A DNA stretch of 64,000 bases from assembly GCA_928724745.1 (NCBI GenBank), contig CAKMXJ010000019.1, positions 310,001-374,000 on the forward strand, read 5' to 3'. This document shows positions 42,547 through 53,700 of the stretch, piece by piece. A program made the translations under genes and the position numbers. Source of the stretch: Anthracocystis setariae (lineage: Eukaryota > Basidiomycota > Ustilaginomycetes > Ustilaginales > Ustilaginaceae). The stretch's first letter is position 1; the number at the start of each line of letters is the position of its first letter. A model generated the notes under the pieces. That model saw only the letters and a program-made list of their open reading frames with translations, had not been told where the DNA came from and ran no database searches.

Positions 42547-45510
42547 ATGTCGTCCCAAGACGCACTACGTAAGCTCGAGCTCGAAAACTTGGCACTTACA
42601 GAGGAACTTGCCCGCAGTGACCATGTCAACCATCAGCTTCTCGCCCAACTCAACCATCTGCACAACCATGACGACGCTCACAGTGCGGCAGAGAACAAAG
42701 CGACAAGGAGGTTGGTGCATAGAATGATCGCACGTTTTGCATCCGTGGCGCAAGCAGATGAGGAGGATGCGGATGCGGATGCGGATGCGCTGTTCAATTT
42801 GGATGAAAGTATGGTGGTGGATCCGGAACGTAGTATTGTCACCACGTCGAATCTGATCCTGTCCACACCAAATGGCAAAGGGCGAGTCAAGAGAAAGTTC
42901 GAGAGCGATTTAATCGATGATATCAGGGCGCTCCATACGTGTTTGAAGGAACACTGCACTCGGGCTGCGTTTCAGAGCGTCGAGCATAGAGCAAGTCTCA
43001 GCACAGCAAACGACAAGATCGTCCAGTTGCAGCAAGAGTTGGAAGCCTCGAAAGCATTGGCGCAAACCAGCATACCCAACAACGACGAGCAACTTGCACG
43101 CCAAATTCAGCACCTCCAGCACGAACTCACACAAAGCACAGACAGAGTGGCAAAGTTGGAGGCACAGTTGGATCAGATGACAGCAGAGCAGGAATTGACC
43201 ATCGCCGCATCAGCCAACAAGTTCAAGGCGAGAATCCAGGCTTTGGAAGAGGAGGTCGACGAATTACGCTCTTCCTCCTCATCGGATGAGCGCCCTGCCT
43301 CCTCACCCGAAACCGAGGCTACCATCACTCAACTCCAAGAAAAGCTCGCCGAATCCACCCAACTCAACCACCAGCTACAAACCAAGCTCCAAGCCATCCA
43401 GCAACATCAAGCAACCAAAGCGGCCGACCTACACCACCTCGTTCAACAGCTCAGCGAAAAGAGGCAGAAGTTGCAAACGATCCAGGCGAACCATGCACGC
43501 GTCGACGCACTTGAGTCGCTCGTGGGTAAGCAGCAGAAGATCGTCTCGTTGCTCGACCGCACACACGCCGAGCGCGAGCAGGTGCACTGCGCATGGTCTA
43601 ATTTCGTCGAACCCGTTCCAGTCACCACAATGTCGAAAAACGATGTGGCAAGCCAAACCCGCGAGAGCTCTACTGCCTCTCCCTCTCAAGACGAGAGCAT
43701 GCTGCGCGCTGAGATCGGCGAGCTCGAAGCGCGCATCTTGCGAAGAAACGAACAGATAGGTCACCTTCAGATCCAGCTGAGAGAGGCGCACAACGATCTG
43801 GCGCGAACACGAACCAACCAGGCGCTCGCCGAGCAAACCGTGCAAGACCTCGAGTCCGAGAAAGAGCAACTCGTCCAGCAAATCGCCCAGTTGCAAGCTA
43901 TCGAGTCGCATGCACTCTCATCCCACCTTTCCGAAGCACATGACCGCATTTCGTCACTCGAATCCCAACTCGACGCAAGCACTGCACAGCTCGAGCAGGC
44001 TGAATCGCAACTCACCCACGTCGGCGCCAATTTGGAAAAGTCACAGACCCGTGTGCAGATCCTCACAGAGCAATTGGAAGAAGTGAAGTTGGCACTCGCC
44101 GAACAACGCGAAGCTGGCTCGGCGCATGCTGATATGCTGGAATCGCTCGAATCGCAGCTCTCCACCAATCGCGATGCCCACCTTTCGCAGATCGCAACGC
44201 TCGAACAAAGAAACGGCGAGCTCGAAGCTCGGCTCAGCCCGCTAGAGTCTCAACTGTCCATGCTCCAGTCCGACCGCGATGCCCATCTCGCGCAGATCAG
44301 TAGACTGGAGCAGTGCAAGAGTGAGCTCGAAGCGAAACTCGGTCAGCTGGAAAACGTGCTCTTGCAACGCGACGAGGCGATGCAGCTACGCAACCAGGAA
44401 TTTTGGGAGCTGAAAGAAGAGCTTGCCGAATTGCAAGAGGAGGCTGAAGCGACCGAGATTTGCCATGGCGATTTCGGCGTGGTTCAGGCTGAGTTGCAGG
44501 TTGCATTGGCGGATCGGGCTCGGTTCGAGGAGCGTGTATCTGCACAGGAGGCGGTGTTGATTCGCATGAAATCGGATCTAGCCATCGCACGTGGAACGGA
44601 AGAGATGCTAAACCAACAGTATGCTGCCGCCCAACGACGAGCGAGGGAATTGGAATCGCAAACACCATCGAACCAGACCGAAATGCAGCAAAGGCTCGAG
44701 GCTGCAGAGGAGGAGGTGGAGTATCTTAAGACCAGGATTCAAGAGCTCGAGATGGAGCTCGGTAGTAAGGCGGATGAGATCGAGGAGGCGGATTCCAAGA
44801 TTTTGGATGCGTTGAAGGAGAGTAAGAGGTATGTGACCAGGTATACCAAGTTGCATGCCAAGTATGAGGCGGTACAGCGCGAGTTGGGGGTAGAGCAGGA
44901 TAAGGTTAAGGCGGTGAGCGACGAGTTGGTCAAGCTCAAGGTGACGCTTACGAGTAGTACTTGCAATGGCAGTGTTGTTGGGAGGAAACGCACTAAGGAA
45001 GACCAGAATCTCGACGAACCTCAACTTGCCCAATCTCCCATAGCGAGGGTCAAGGCGGTTTACCTTCCCAGCCCCACCCCTACCGGCGCTAACTCTTTCA
45101 CCCCACGTCGCAAACCTCTCCTCCCCATCACCACTCCGAACCCACCATCAGGCATGGTTCGTAGCACCTCGAACCCTTCCGAACTCATCGCTGCTCGCCT
45201 CAACACTCCCTCGTCTTCACAAATGCTCACCGATAAAACCAACCTCACCACCACCACCACCACCACTCCTGCGGCTGCATCAGCATCAGGCACGTCCAGA
45301 CTCTCCTCCAAAACCACCACCACCACCACCACCACCCTCACCAAACCGCTCAAACCAAAAACAAATCTGCTTCCATCATCCAACCCGCCCCACATCAAAA
45401 GTTCAACCGCACTCCTTACATCAACCCGGAAAACCGCATCAGCTGCGGGAGGCGGAGCCGCTGACTTCCTAGCCAAGATCAAAGCACAACGTGAAGCCTC
45501 TCGTTCATAA
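42547..45510 (+). CDS. Large coiled-coil protein of unknown function
   Basis: This 987-residue protein is almost entirely coiled coil from about residue 10 to 800, rich in Glu, Gln and Leu. Residues of about 510-610 contain two copies of a repeat with the pattern ESQLS....DRDAHL.QI..LEQ...ELEA.L. The C-terminal 180 residues are basic and Thr/Ser/Pro-rich, with poly-Thr tracts (TTTTTT and TTTTTTTT) and several SP/TP sites (SPIARVK, SPTPTG, TPRRKP). Coiled coil plus a basic phosphorylatable tail suggests a cytoskeletal, centrosomal or kinetochore component, but no family was recognised. An ATG 28 codons upstream (42463) is in frame. The internal one was preferred because the extra residues are hydrophobic and cysteine-rich and unlike the coiled coil, but the longer form is possible. 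Confidence 0.7.
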   Translation: MSSQDALRKLELENLALTEELARSDHVNHQLLAQLNHLHNHDDAHSAAENKATRRLVHRMIARFASVAQADEEDADADADALFNLDESMVVDPERSIVTTSNLILSTPNGKGRVKRKFESDLIDDIRALHTCLKEHCTRAAFQSVEHRASLSTANDKIVQLQQELEASKALAQTSIPNNDEQLARQIQHLQHELTQSTDRVAKLEAQLDQMTAEQELTIAASANKFKARIQALEEEVDELRSSSSSDERPASSPETEATITQLQEKLAESTQLNHQLQTKLQAIQQHQATKAADLHHLVQQLSEKRQKLQTIQANHARVDALESLVGKQQKIVSLLDRTHAEREQVHCAWSNFVEPVPVTTMSKNDVASQTRESSTASPSQDESMLRAEIGELEARILRRNEQIGHLQIQLREAHNDLARTRTNQALAEQTVQDLESEKEQLVQQIAQLQAIESHALSSHLSEAHDRISSLESQLDASTAQLEQAESQLTHVGANLEKSQTRVQILTEQLEEVKLALAEQREAGSAHADMLESLESQLSTNRDAHLSQIATLEQRNGELEARLSPLESQLSMLQSDRDAHLAQISRLEQCKSELEAKLGQLENVLLQRDEAMQLRNQEFWELKEELAELQEEAEATEICHGDFGVVQAELQVALADRARFEERVSAQEAVLIRMKSDLAIARGTEEMLNQQYAAAQRRARELESQTPSNQTEMQQRLEAAEEEVEYLKTRIQELEMELGSKADEIEEADSKILDALKESKRYVTRYTKLHAKYEAVQRELGVEQDKVKAVSDELVKLKVTLTSSTCNGSVVGRKRTKEDQNLDEPQLAQSPIARVKAVYLPSPTPTGANSFTPRRKPLLPITTPNPPSGMVRSTSNPSELIAARLNTPSSSQMLTDKTNLTTTTTTTPAAASASGTSRLSSKTTTTTTTTLTKPLKPKTNLLPSSNPPHIKSSTALLTSTRKTASAAGGGAADFLAKIKAQREASRS

Positions 45511-45612
45511 TCCTTCCTCCCTCACACACACACACAGATATGTTGTCTCGCACTGGTTAAAATCCGATCACAATTTTGTTAACTTTACGTTGTTCGCGCC
45601 GGGCGGGGCGCA

Positions 45613-47415
45613 TCAATAGTAAGCGCCTTGACCAGCATACGCATGTTGGTTTGCATGTTGCTCATTCGCCGCATCGTGCATACCAACGAGATTCGTCCTG
45701 GCCGGATGATCATCGCGCAACAAGCTGAGCTGCTCCCTATCGAGCCTCTCGCCACCCTTGCCGTGATAACCGGCACTTCCCGGACCAAAACTGGGCTCCG
45801 GTAGAACAAACGGCTTGATCAACAACGCGGCTCTACCAACGGGCACTTTTCTCTGAACCTCGGCCAACGCGGGCACCGGTTGAAACGTGACTGTATCGTT
45901 GAGTTTGCGATAACTCGTCAACCAATGCTTGATGGTGGTCAATTCCGCTTCCACCACGCCTGCGCGCTGTTTTTTGCAAGACGCAGAGGTGACACCCGAT
46001 GACGACGAGATCGAGATGTTGACCAACGTGGATGTGAGGTCTTTGAGCGAGGTGGAAGAGAGAAGGTTGGAGGAGAGGGTGAGTAGGGAGATGGCTTGGC
46101 CGATGTGGTTGGACGATTCGCCCGCGTCGATGGCGAGCCATTTGTACGCCATGCTTCGATGGAAAGTCGTCGAGAAGGCAAGGTATTTGAACAGTGAGTT
46201 TGAAATTTCCAGATCGCTCGATGTGCCAGATGCAGACAAAGCAGGACGAGGCGCAGGAGGCGCACCCGAACCTACAACACCGCCTGCTTGCTTCTTGGTC
46301 ATCGAGTCTGGTCTATCGTTCTTGCCGAACCGTAACTTGCCAAACAATTTCTTCTTGCCCGTACTTGCGCCCTGGCGCTGTTCATCGTCATCGTCATCGT
46401 TATTGTCGTCATCGTCGACGACGAGCGCGTTGTCGTTGGTGGCTGAAAGTCGCCGCGCTAGCTCGTGCTCATGATTCGCACTCAATCCCTCCCTCTGCCT
46501 ACCGCTCCCACCACAACCGCCCTTCACCTTGGCCTTATCACCCGCCGTCCGAAGCAATCCCGTCGCTGACTCCAACCCCTCGACCACATTCAAATGCAAC
46601 TTGGCCAACAAACTCGCACTCGGATGTCCCTTGTCCAACGGCGGACCTGGCGTCAACGTATCCACCGCCAACGCCACACTTGGCGAGACCAACTTGCGGA
46701 TGGCCAACGCCTGTGCTTCGGCCAAACACATCTTGCTCAACGCCAACGTCACCTCGGTGGTTAGATCCGGAGGTAAGCCATCTACGCGGCCTGCATGGTG
46801 CGTCCACTTGGGCAGCAATTCTTGCGACAGGTACATTAAGATTCCGGATGCACGACATAGGGTGTCTGCGGCGTGACGCAATTGATCGTCTTTGATCTTG
46901 CGTTGGTCTGGTGAGATGGAACGGTTGCGTTCGTAGGCGCCTAGTGATGCGACTGTGGCGTTGGCAAAGTTGCTCAACGTCAACGCATAGGTGAGCAGCG
47001 TCGATGCGAGTTCGTAATACAATCCTGGCAAATCCACCCTCTGCGCACCACGAAAACGAGCGGTGGAAACACTGGTTCTCCAACTGAACACAGGCTCATA
47101 GCGTAGGATTAGATCGTCGGTCTGTACGCAATTGAACACCGCCAGAAGATGCGGTAGATACTCTTGAAGCGTCTTGACGATCACCAACCAATCCTTAGTC
47201 GTCATCCCACTCGCCTCATCCACATGAAGCATGTCATCGCTCTTGACCTTTGCAGTCGCGATTGTCGAAGAGGTACCGGCACGGTTGTCTTTGAGCACAG
47301 CGCGCACGCGCGAACGCACCTGCGTCGTCACCGCCACCTGCGAATGCAGATCCGTCGTAATCACAAAATCACCATACGATATCGTCCCCGTCGTCGCCAA
47401 CTCAAACGTATACAT
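45613..47415 (-). CDS. palC: pH-response regulator PalC (BRO1-domain protein)
   Basis: This 600-residue protein is recognised as the fungal PalC/Rim23 component of the ambient-pH (Pal/Rim) pathway, which links the plasma-membrane sensor to ESCRT-III through its BRO1 domain. The BRO1-like helical region covers roughly residues 1-320 and continues after an insertion. Visible family segments include SWRTSVSTARFRGAQRVDLPGLYYELASTLLTYALTLSN and the helical ITH-type block KPFVLPEP near the C-terminus. A poly-Asp/Asn insertion (DDDDNNDDDDDEQ) lies at about 340-352, with Gly-rich and basic linkers around it. The ATG at 47413-47415 gives the expected N-terminus. Single exon. It is followed on the same strand, 383 bp upstream, by the arrestin-like gene. 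Confidence 0.82.
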   Translation of the reverse strand: MYTFELATTGTISYGDFVITTDLHSQVAVTTQVRSRVRAVLKDNRAGTSSTIATAKVKSDDMLHVDEASGMTTKDWLVIVKTLQEYLPHLLAVFNCVQTDDLILRYEPVFSWRTSVSTARFRGAQRVDLPGLYYELASTLLTYALTLSNFANATVASLGAYERNRSISPDQRKIKDDQLRHAADTLCRASGILMYLSQELLPKWTHHAGRVDGLPPDLTTEVTLALSKMCLAEAQALAIRKLVSPSVALAVDTLTPGPPLDKGHPSASLLAKLHLNVVEGLESATGLLRTAGDKAKVKGGCGGSGRQREGLSANHEHELARRLSATNDNALVVDDDDNNDDDDDEQRQGASTGKKKLFGKLRFGKNDRPDSMTKKQAGGVVGSGAPPAPRPALSASGTSSDLEISNSLFKYLAFSTTFHRSMAYKWLAIDAGESSNHIGQAISLLTLSSNLLSSTSLKDLTSTLVNISISSSSGVTSASCKKQRAGVVEAELTTIKHWLTSYRKLNDTVTFQPVPALAEVQRKVPVGRAALLIKPFVLPEPSFGPGSAGYHGKGGERLDREQLSLLRDDHPARTNLVGMHDAANEQHANQHAYAGQGAYY

Positions 47416-47798
47416 CGTGCTTTGCTTTGACCTGTACTTGACGCCACCCCCAACAACGACGCTTCCGAGGTGACAAGTGCAGAGGTGAAAGTGTCAAGGT
47501 TTATCGAAGCGAACAAATAAGGTGCGATAATTGATTATATATTATTGCCATCATCCCCCCGCATTCCAAATTTTGATTCCGAGCGACGGCGCACACAACT
47601 CACCCAAAAAAACCGCGCTTGGACCATGCATCCGCGCACCAACCCGCTCCCTCTCGTTCACCCTTCTTTTCATCATTCAAATCCACCCCTCGCAACACAC
47701 ATATCGCTTGCACGGGTATCGACAATGACATGGCTAACTACGATTGCACGACGGAAACATGAGTGAATCGTAAGCTTGATCCACATCCGCCTTTTTTT
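47416..47798. other. Intergenic, upstream of palC
   Basis: 383 bp holding the palC promoter and the 3' end of the arrestin-like gene; no gene supported. Confidence 0.4.
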
Positions 47799-50700
47799 TT
47801 ATAACGCCCTTCCGAACTCAACCACCCCTTCCTCCTCCTCTTCCTCATCTTGATTCCCGGTGAGCCGCGTTCCGGCCTGCGAAAACATCCGCACCGTAGT
47901 ATCACCCACCTCGCTCTCATCCCCAGGACTATTCAACTCGCCCATCATCTCGACATCGTCATCGTCCTCATCCTCACCCATCATCTCATCTGCCACATTT
48001 TCATCCTCGTCATCATCCTGACCCGATCCATCCAACTCGCGCTGCGACCCGCCATTGAGACTATCAAGCGTATGCGACGGCCGCAGCATCTCCATGCGGT
48101 CCTCTTCATCATCCATTGCACCCGTCACCAGCGCCTCGTCCACCACCTCGGCTGGTGTGATGCGGCTAAATGTCAACGACACCGACGTCGCAGAGCGTTG
48201 TCGCATTCCCGGGCGTGTTGGCAGTGGATCAAACGCCGAAGAGCCGATGCGCGGCATCGTCGTACCCGTGTTGAAGCCCTTCTCTGCAGCAGATATCGAT
48301 GACACGCCAACGGTCGAACCCGGCATGGCATGCGGCGCCAATGTTGGACGCAGCCCGTAATCGCCCCAAGAGGCGGTGCGCGACAGCAGACGATGACCGG
48401 GCAAGCTGGTGGTACGGTCCATCGATGTCGGCAGTGAAGGCAGACTAGCAAGCCGAGCCAACGTCGATGCGCGAGTCTGCATCTCTGTGGCTCCGTCGCT
48501 AGCACCAGCCATCGCAGCAGATGCTTCAGCCAGCTCGCGAGAGCCTGTCGCACCTTCCTCGTCTACCGTTGGCAGCGCGTTGGAAGCCTCAACATCCGAG
48601 GTGATCTGTTCCCCTTGGCCATGGTCCGGTGCTGAAGCATCGCCAACTAGATCCTCGTCGATCTCGCCAACAACCGACATCCTCCCCGGGTATCTCGGCA
48701 AGTCTTCACCTTCGTCCGCCAGTCTCGAGCCATCCTCGCGAAACAGCTGAGCATATGCAGGCAGCAACGGCTCCCTGAAAGTGCCGGGCGAGCTGATGCC
48801 TGCTGACTGACCGTCGGCAGCACGTGCGATGGCCGTGGCCCCGTTCAAAGCACCGTCAGCACTTGCCGGTAGGCTTGCATCGTGTGGTGCGACAGATCCT
48901 GCGCTCGTAGCCACGACGTCGACTGGACCAAACTGCTCCTGCACCTCCTTAGGCGGTGCCTCGGTGAAACGCACTGGCACACACATGACCAGCGCTTGAG
49001 CCCACTCCTCGCCGTCCTCGCCGTTGGCCAGATTGGATTTGAGCCCCAAGCCTAGCTTCACTTTGAGCTTGTGACGCACCCGCACGTACGGGCTTTCAAA
49101 GTCAGAGATCAATTGAGCACTGTTCGCCTTGCGCGCCATGTCAAGATCGCTCGACACCAACGGCAAGTTGATGGTCATGCGGACGCGACCCTTGTTCAAG
49201 TCCACTCCTTGGCCATCGTCGCCGGCAAACGCGTACGTGGCACCGATGCTGGCCGATTGGGGTCCACTGCTGGAGTGCGCAATCGAGCTCGTGCCACGCA
49301 CGTCCTGATTGCGACCACCACTAGGAGAACCCTCAGTTTGCTGTTCCAGCATCGAGCTGGCAAACGTCGAGAGTCGACTGATCGCAGTCTCGAACCGACT
49401 TCGTCTAGAGGCTGCAGGCACTGATGGTCGTGTAGATACGCTGGAGGTCACACCCAACCTCGGCGCAGGCATTGCTGCAGCCGCAGATCCTGCCGTCCGA
49501 GCCTCGGGCGTGCTGCGGCGTTGCGCTTCTCTGCCTGAAGCGGCCTCATCACCGTGGCTAGTTCGGCTCATCATCCGAGACTCATTTGGCACTGGCATCG
49601 TTGAAGTGATTGGCAGAGCAGCGTCAGCCGGCTCTCCTGCTTCAGCCTCGGCATTGCCAGCTTCAGCGTCACGTGCCGCATCGTTGCTGCTGCTATCCAC
49701 GGCCGTGGCAGTAGGGTCGCTTAAGTCGAATGGGATGGGCCTTCTGCCTCGGCTGAGCGCGTTGGGCGACGAGCTCGTTGCCAATGGGGAAGCCGTCCGG
49801 CTCGGTTGCATGGCCGCGCATCCGTCAGAGCTTTGGAAAGCTTGCCTCAGCGACGAGCTGCTCGAATGGTTGGATCGGGCCAGCGCGCGAGGTGCGGGCT
49901 GCATCACGCTTGTTCGTGAACCCGAACCGAGCTGGGCAGCGGGTGCAAAGGCCGCTCGCAGGCTGCTTAGACCGGCACTGTGCGGGGTGCCATCAGGTGT
50001 ATTGGCGCCCGAGCTCGCAGGACTACCCCTCCAAGGGCTTCCCGAAGGTCCGCCCGGCCGATCAGCAACATTGGTATTGACTCTGATCTTTGCTTTCGCC
50101 TTGGTCTCAGGCTCAGCTTGCTCTTTGGCAGGTTCAGGTACACGCTTCTTGAGCGCAAACGGAGGTGGACCGACAATCGTGGTGCGGACGCGTTCGACAT
50201 TGTGCTCGAAAGGATCAGGCGCTTGACCCTTGTTCACCAAGGTGATGTGATCCAGAACGAGGCTGCGGTCGTAGCCCTGTCGGAGCCGCCGTTCAAGAGC
50301 CGCCTTGGCATTATCGGGCTCGGCAGATATCTTGCGCGTCGAAGTTACGACAGGCAAGTCGGCCGCGTACACTGCATCGTCGGGTTGCGACACGACCGGG
50401 AAAGCGCGCAGAAACGTACGCGAGGGCATCGAGCTGTGCCTCTCCGTTTGCAAGCAGACGAGCTCCATATCCTTGAGTCGAATACCACCATACTTTCGAA
50501 GTGCTTCCCACCCTTCTGTACGTCCAACCTCGATCTGGACGCCAAAGCTGAGCACGTCGCTCTTTGGTCCATTGACTTGAACGTGCGAAGGCAGCGATAG
50601 GGTGAGCGAAAAGTTGAGACCGCCACCCGCATCCTTGTCCGGCGTCACACCAAGCTCAGGTGGCAGATGCAGTGTGGGCCGATGAACAAAGTGTCGCAAA

Positions 50701-53700
50701 GGAACCGATGAGCCTCCGATAGTTACCGACCTCGACGAAGTGCGTGGGGGCGAGCTGGCATTTCCGATCCGTGGATCGAGCAGCGACGAGCCGCGGCTCA
50801 TCGAAGATGGCAGATTGGGAAGCGTAGCTGAAGGTGTCAGCATCGATGCTGCTGCAGCTAGCTTGGCCGGATCACGAGGTGCATCAAAGGCACTAGGTGC
50901 CCTCGGCATGACGGAGCTCGGTTGTCTCTCCGGCTCTGCCGCCATCGACGGAGGAGCTGCTCCCCATTCTCTCGGGCTCGAGTCGATTCTGGGTGATGGT
51001 GCAAGCGTCGGTCGAGACTGTGCTGCGACCTCAGCTTCGCCTTCAGGAGCTGCTGATACACTAAAGTCATTTGACAACGGAGTTGATGCATCTTGGGTCA
51101 TGCCGTGCTGTGCAATCCGTTCGTCCTGGACATTGAGCAGCGTTGGCGCAGAAACCGAGGTAGCAAGCCGAGATCGGGGAGTGTCTGCCGAGTCTGCACA
51201 TGGATCTGTTTCTGAGCTCACCACAGCAGGCAGAGGCTCCTGCAGATTGGCAAGGTCCAGCATACTCTGTGACAGAGAAGTGGTTGCGGCGTCTGCCCTC
51301 AAGACCTGGCTGACCGTTGCGAGTCGAGCCAGTCTGGCGACAGGGACAGGAACGACATCTCTGCAACGACCAATGAGAATGCTGAGGCATTCACTCTTGA
51401 TAGAATGCTGTCCATTCGGTAAGCGTTGATTGTGAGCTTCGGTAGTCTTGGTGAAGAGAGGATCCGGCTCGCCCAGTGTCTTGACGGCATCTTTGGACCC
51501 GAGTCCTCGGCGAGCGTTGGAGCTCGAGCTGGCACGGTCCGCGTCGGCACTGTTGGACTTCTTGCTTGATCTCAATTGCAGCTGCTTGGCCGTCTTGTTG
51601 AGCCACGTCGTCTTGGTCTTGTGCTTGATACTTGCCGATGCAAGCTGCGATCCTTCTTTGCGGTCTGTTGGACTTTGCACCGGGCTTGACTCAAGCAGCT
51701 CGGACTCGAGCGACCTGGCGGCACCGGGAGTCGACGACTGAGCCTGCGAGCCATCACCACCAAAGGCGTCGAAGCCTGACAATGCCGAAAGAACAACTTG
51801 GCCTTCGACTACGGCGACCGCCTGTACGCAGTAGAATGTCGCACCGAAACGGGATCGTTGAGATGCCGGTAGCCATCCGGGGATGGAAAGATCGAATTCG
51901 GTCTCGTATTTGAGCAATTGCTGGTTCACGTCGCAATGAGCTTTGGTCTCAGAGTCGGGTGAAGCAGCTCGGTCTCCCGTCTGAACCAGTTCAGCTGGAC
52001 AGTTGAAGCCTTGCGGTTGCAACAGATCTTGAGCAACTTCGGTCAACTTGGTGGCATTGAACCTGCCGGTAGCATCGACATAGACCGAGTACCCGACGAA
52101 ACGCACCGAAAGGGACTCGACATGCACCGAAGGCACGTGCGTGGTGGTGCCGGTACGGTCGACTGATGCAGCCGAAGACAAGCGCGGAACATTGATCTTG
52201 GGGACTTCGACGACCACGGTGCCGGCCAAAGAATAGTTGGAGCTGGACTGCATGGATCCGAACATGGTGAGACGATCGACGAGTGGTTCAACATGGACGC
52301 GAACATGGTCGCAAAGATCAATTTTGCGAGTTTGCAGAGCCTTGCTGCGAGCTGCGGCGCTTTCCAGACGAAGTTGACGACTGGCTTCGATCAAAGGTAC
52401 CGAGGGAGGTGCCAGTGTGGAGCTCCTTGGACCGGCGCGAGAAGGTTGCTGCAAAGATCGAGGTAGATCCTCGGCGGAAGCGCTAGCGTGGGTGAGCTGA
52501 GAGCTGAGAGCAGCAACATTTTCGGCCGTCAAAAAGTCGAGCATGCTCATTCGACGGTCTGTCCGCGCACCAACATCTTGATCGACGGTGGATGTGTGGG
52601 CGACTGCATCGGATTGTGTAGAGGCTGAGCCTGGCGTACTGCGTTCCAAGGCGAGCGGGGCAGCCGACCTTCGCCCGAGGCTAGAGAAGCGCTGTGGAGA
52701 GATTACGAAGCTGGACGAGGAAAGGGGAAGGTCTGCTGGACTGTCGCAGAAATGGTTGGCATCGACGTTTGACTCGTGTCCGGTAGCGTTGTGTGGCATC
52801 GCTTGCGGTGACAGAGATGTTTCGTTCTGTGGGCCTGTCGATCTGGGATGTACATTATGATCATTGAGGACTTGCCACGGAGAAGCTGTGTGAGTGATGA
52901 TCGGGTAGGGTGAGCGTGCATTCTGGATATCCCTCGAAGCTGCGGCTTGGACGTTCGGCTCGGCAGGGTCAGGCGAAGGTGGCACGGACTCGTTGGGATG
53001 CTGCGTGTTGGTTTGCTCTTGCGTGACTGGGGACGCAGTTGGATGACCAGGCCAAGGTGAATTAGTCTCTAACAAAGAGAGGCTCGATCGCTCTCGACTT
53101 GCAGCTGGATGAAGAAGCTGACTGTGTATCGGGTTAAGGGTTGCACCGGTGGAAGCAAAGTCAAAGCTCTTGACATGGGCCGAAGAAGAGAATGTGGAAG
53201 AGGATCCTTGGGTCAACTCCATGGCGGAAGGGGATGGGGCGATTAGAGGCGATCCAGATGAAGTGAGCAGCTCCGGTGTGGATTCGTGACTCGGAAAAAG
53301 GTTAGGTTGGGAAGCAGAGTGCGTTCGAGGCTTGGATGATGTCGCTGGGTTGCTGGTGTGTGATGGGGTTGGATGAGAGGGTGAAGGTTCGTTGACGAGA
53401 GAGGTGGCATCGGAGGGGCGTGGCTTTGGCGGTGTGGCTACGGATGAAGGGCGAGTGGGCGGCGTGATGGGTTTGTGGGTATCATGTTTGGACTTGGGCT
53501 TGAGCATGGAGCTCAAGAGGGAAGAGCGACGTGACTTGAAGCTTGGATTGGACTTGAGCTTTGAATCGTTTGGATTGTGCGCTCGGTGGTGATTGGGCAT
53601 GAAGATGGAAGCGTGGTGTGTCGAGGCGACGTCTAGACTAGTGGAAGTGGGTGAAATGTTGGCTGTGCTGGGCGTGGATGATGAAGGCACCATTAGGGAA

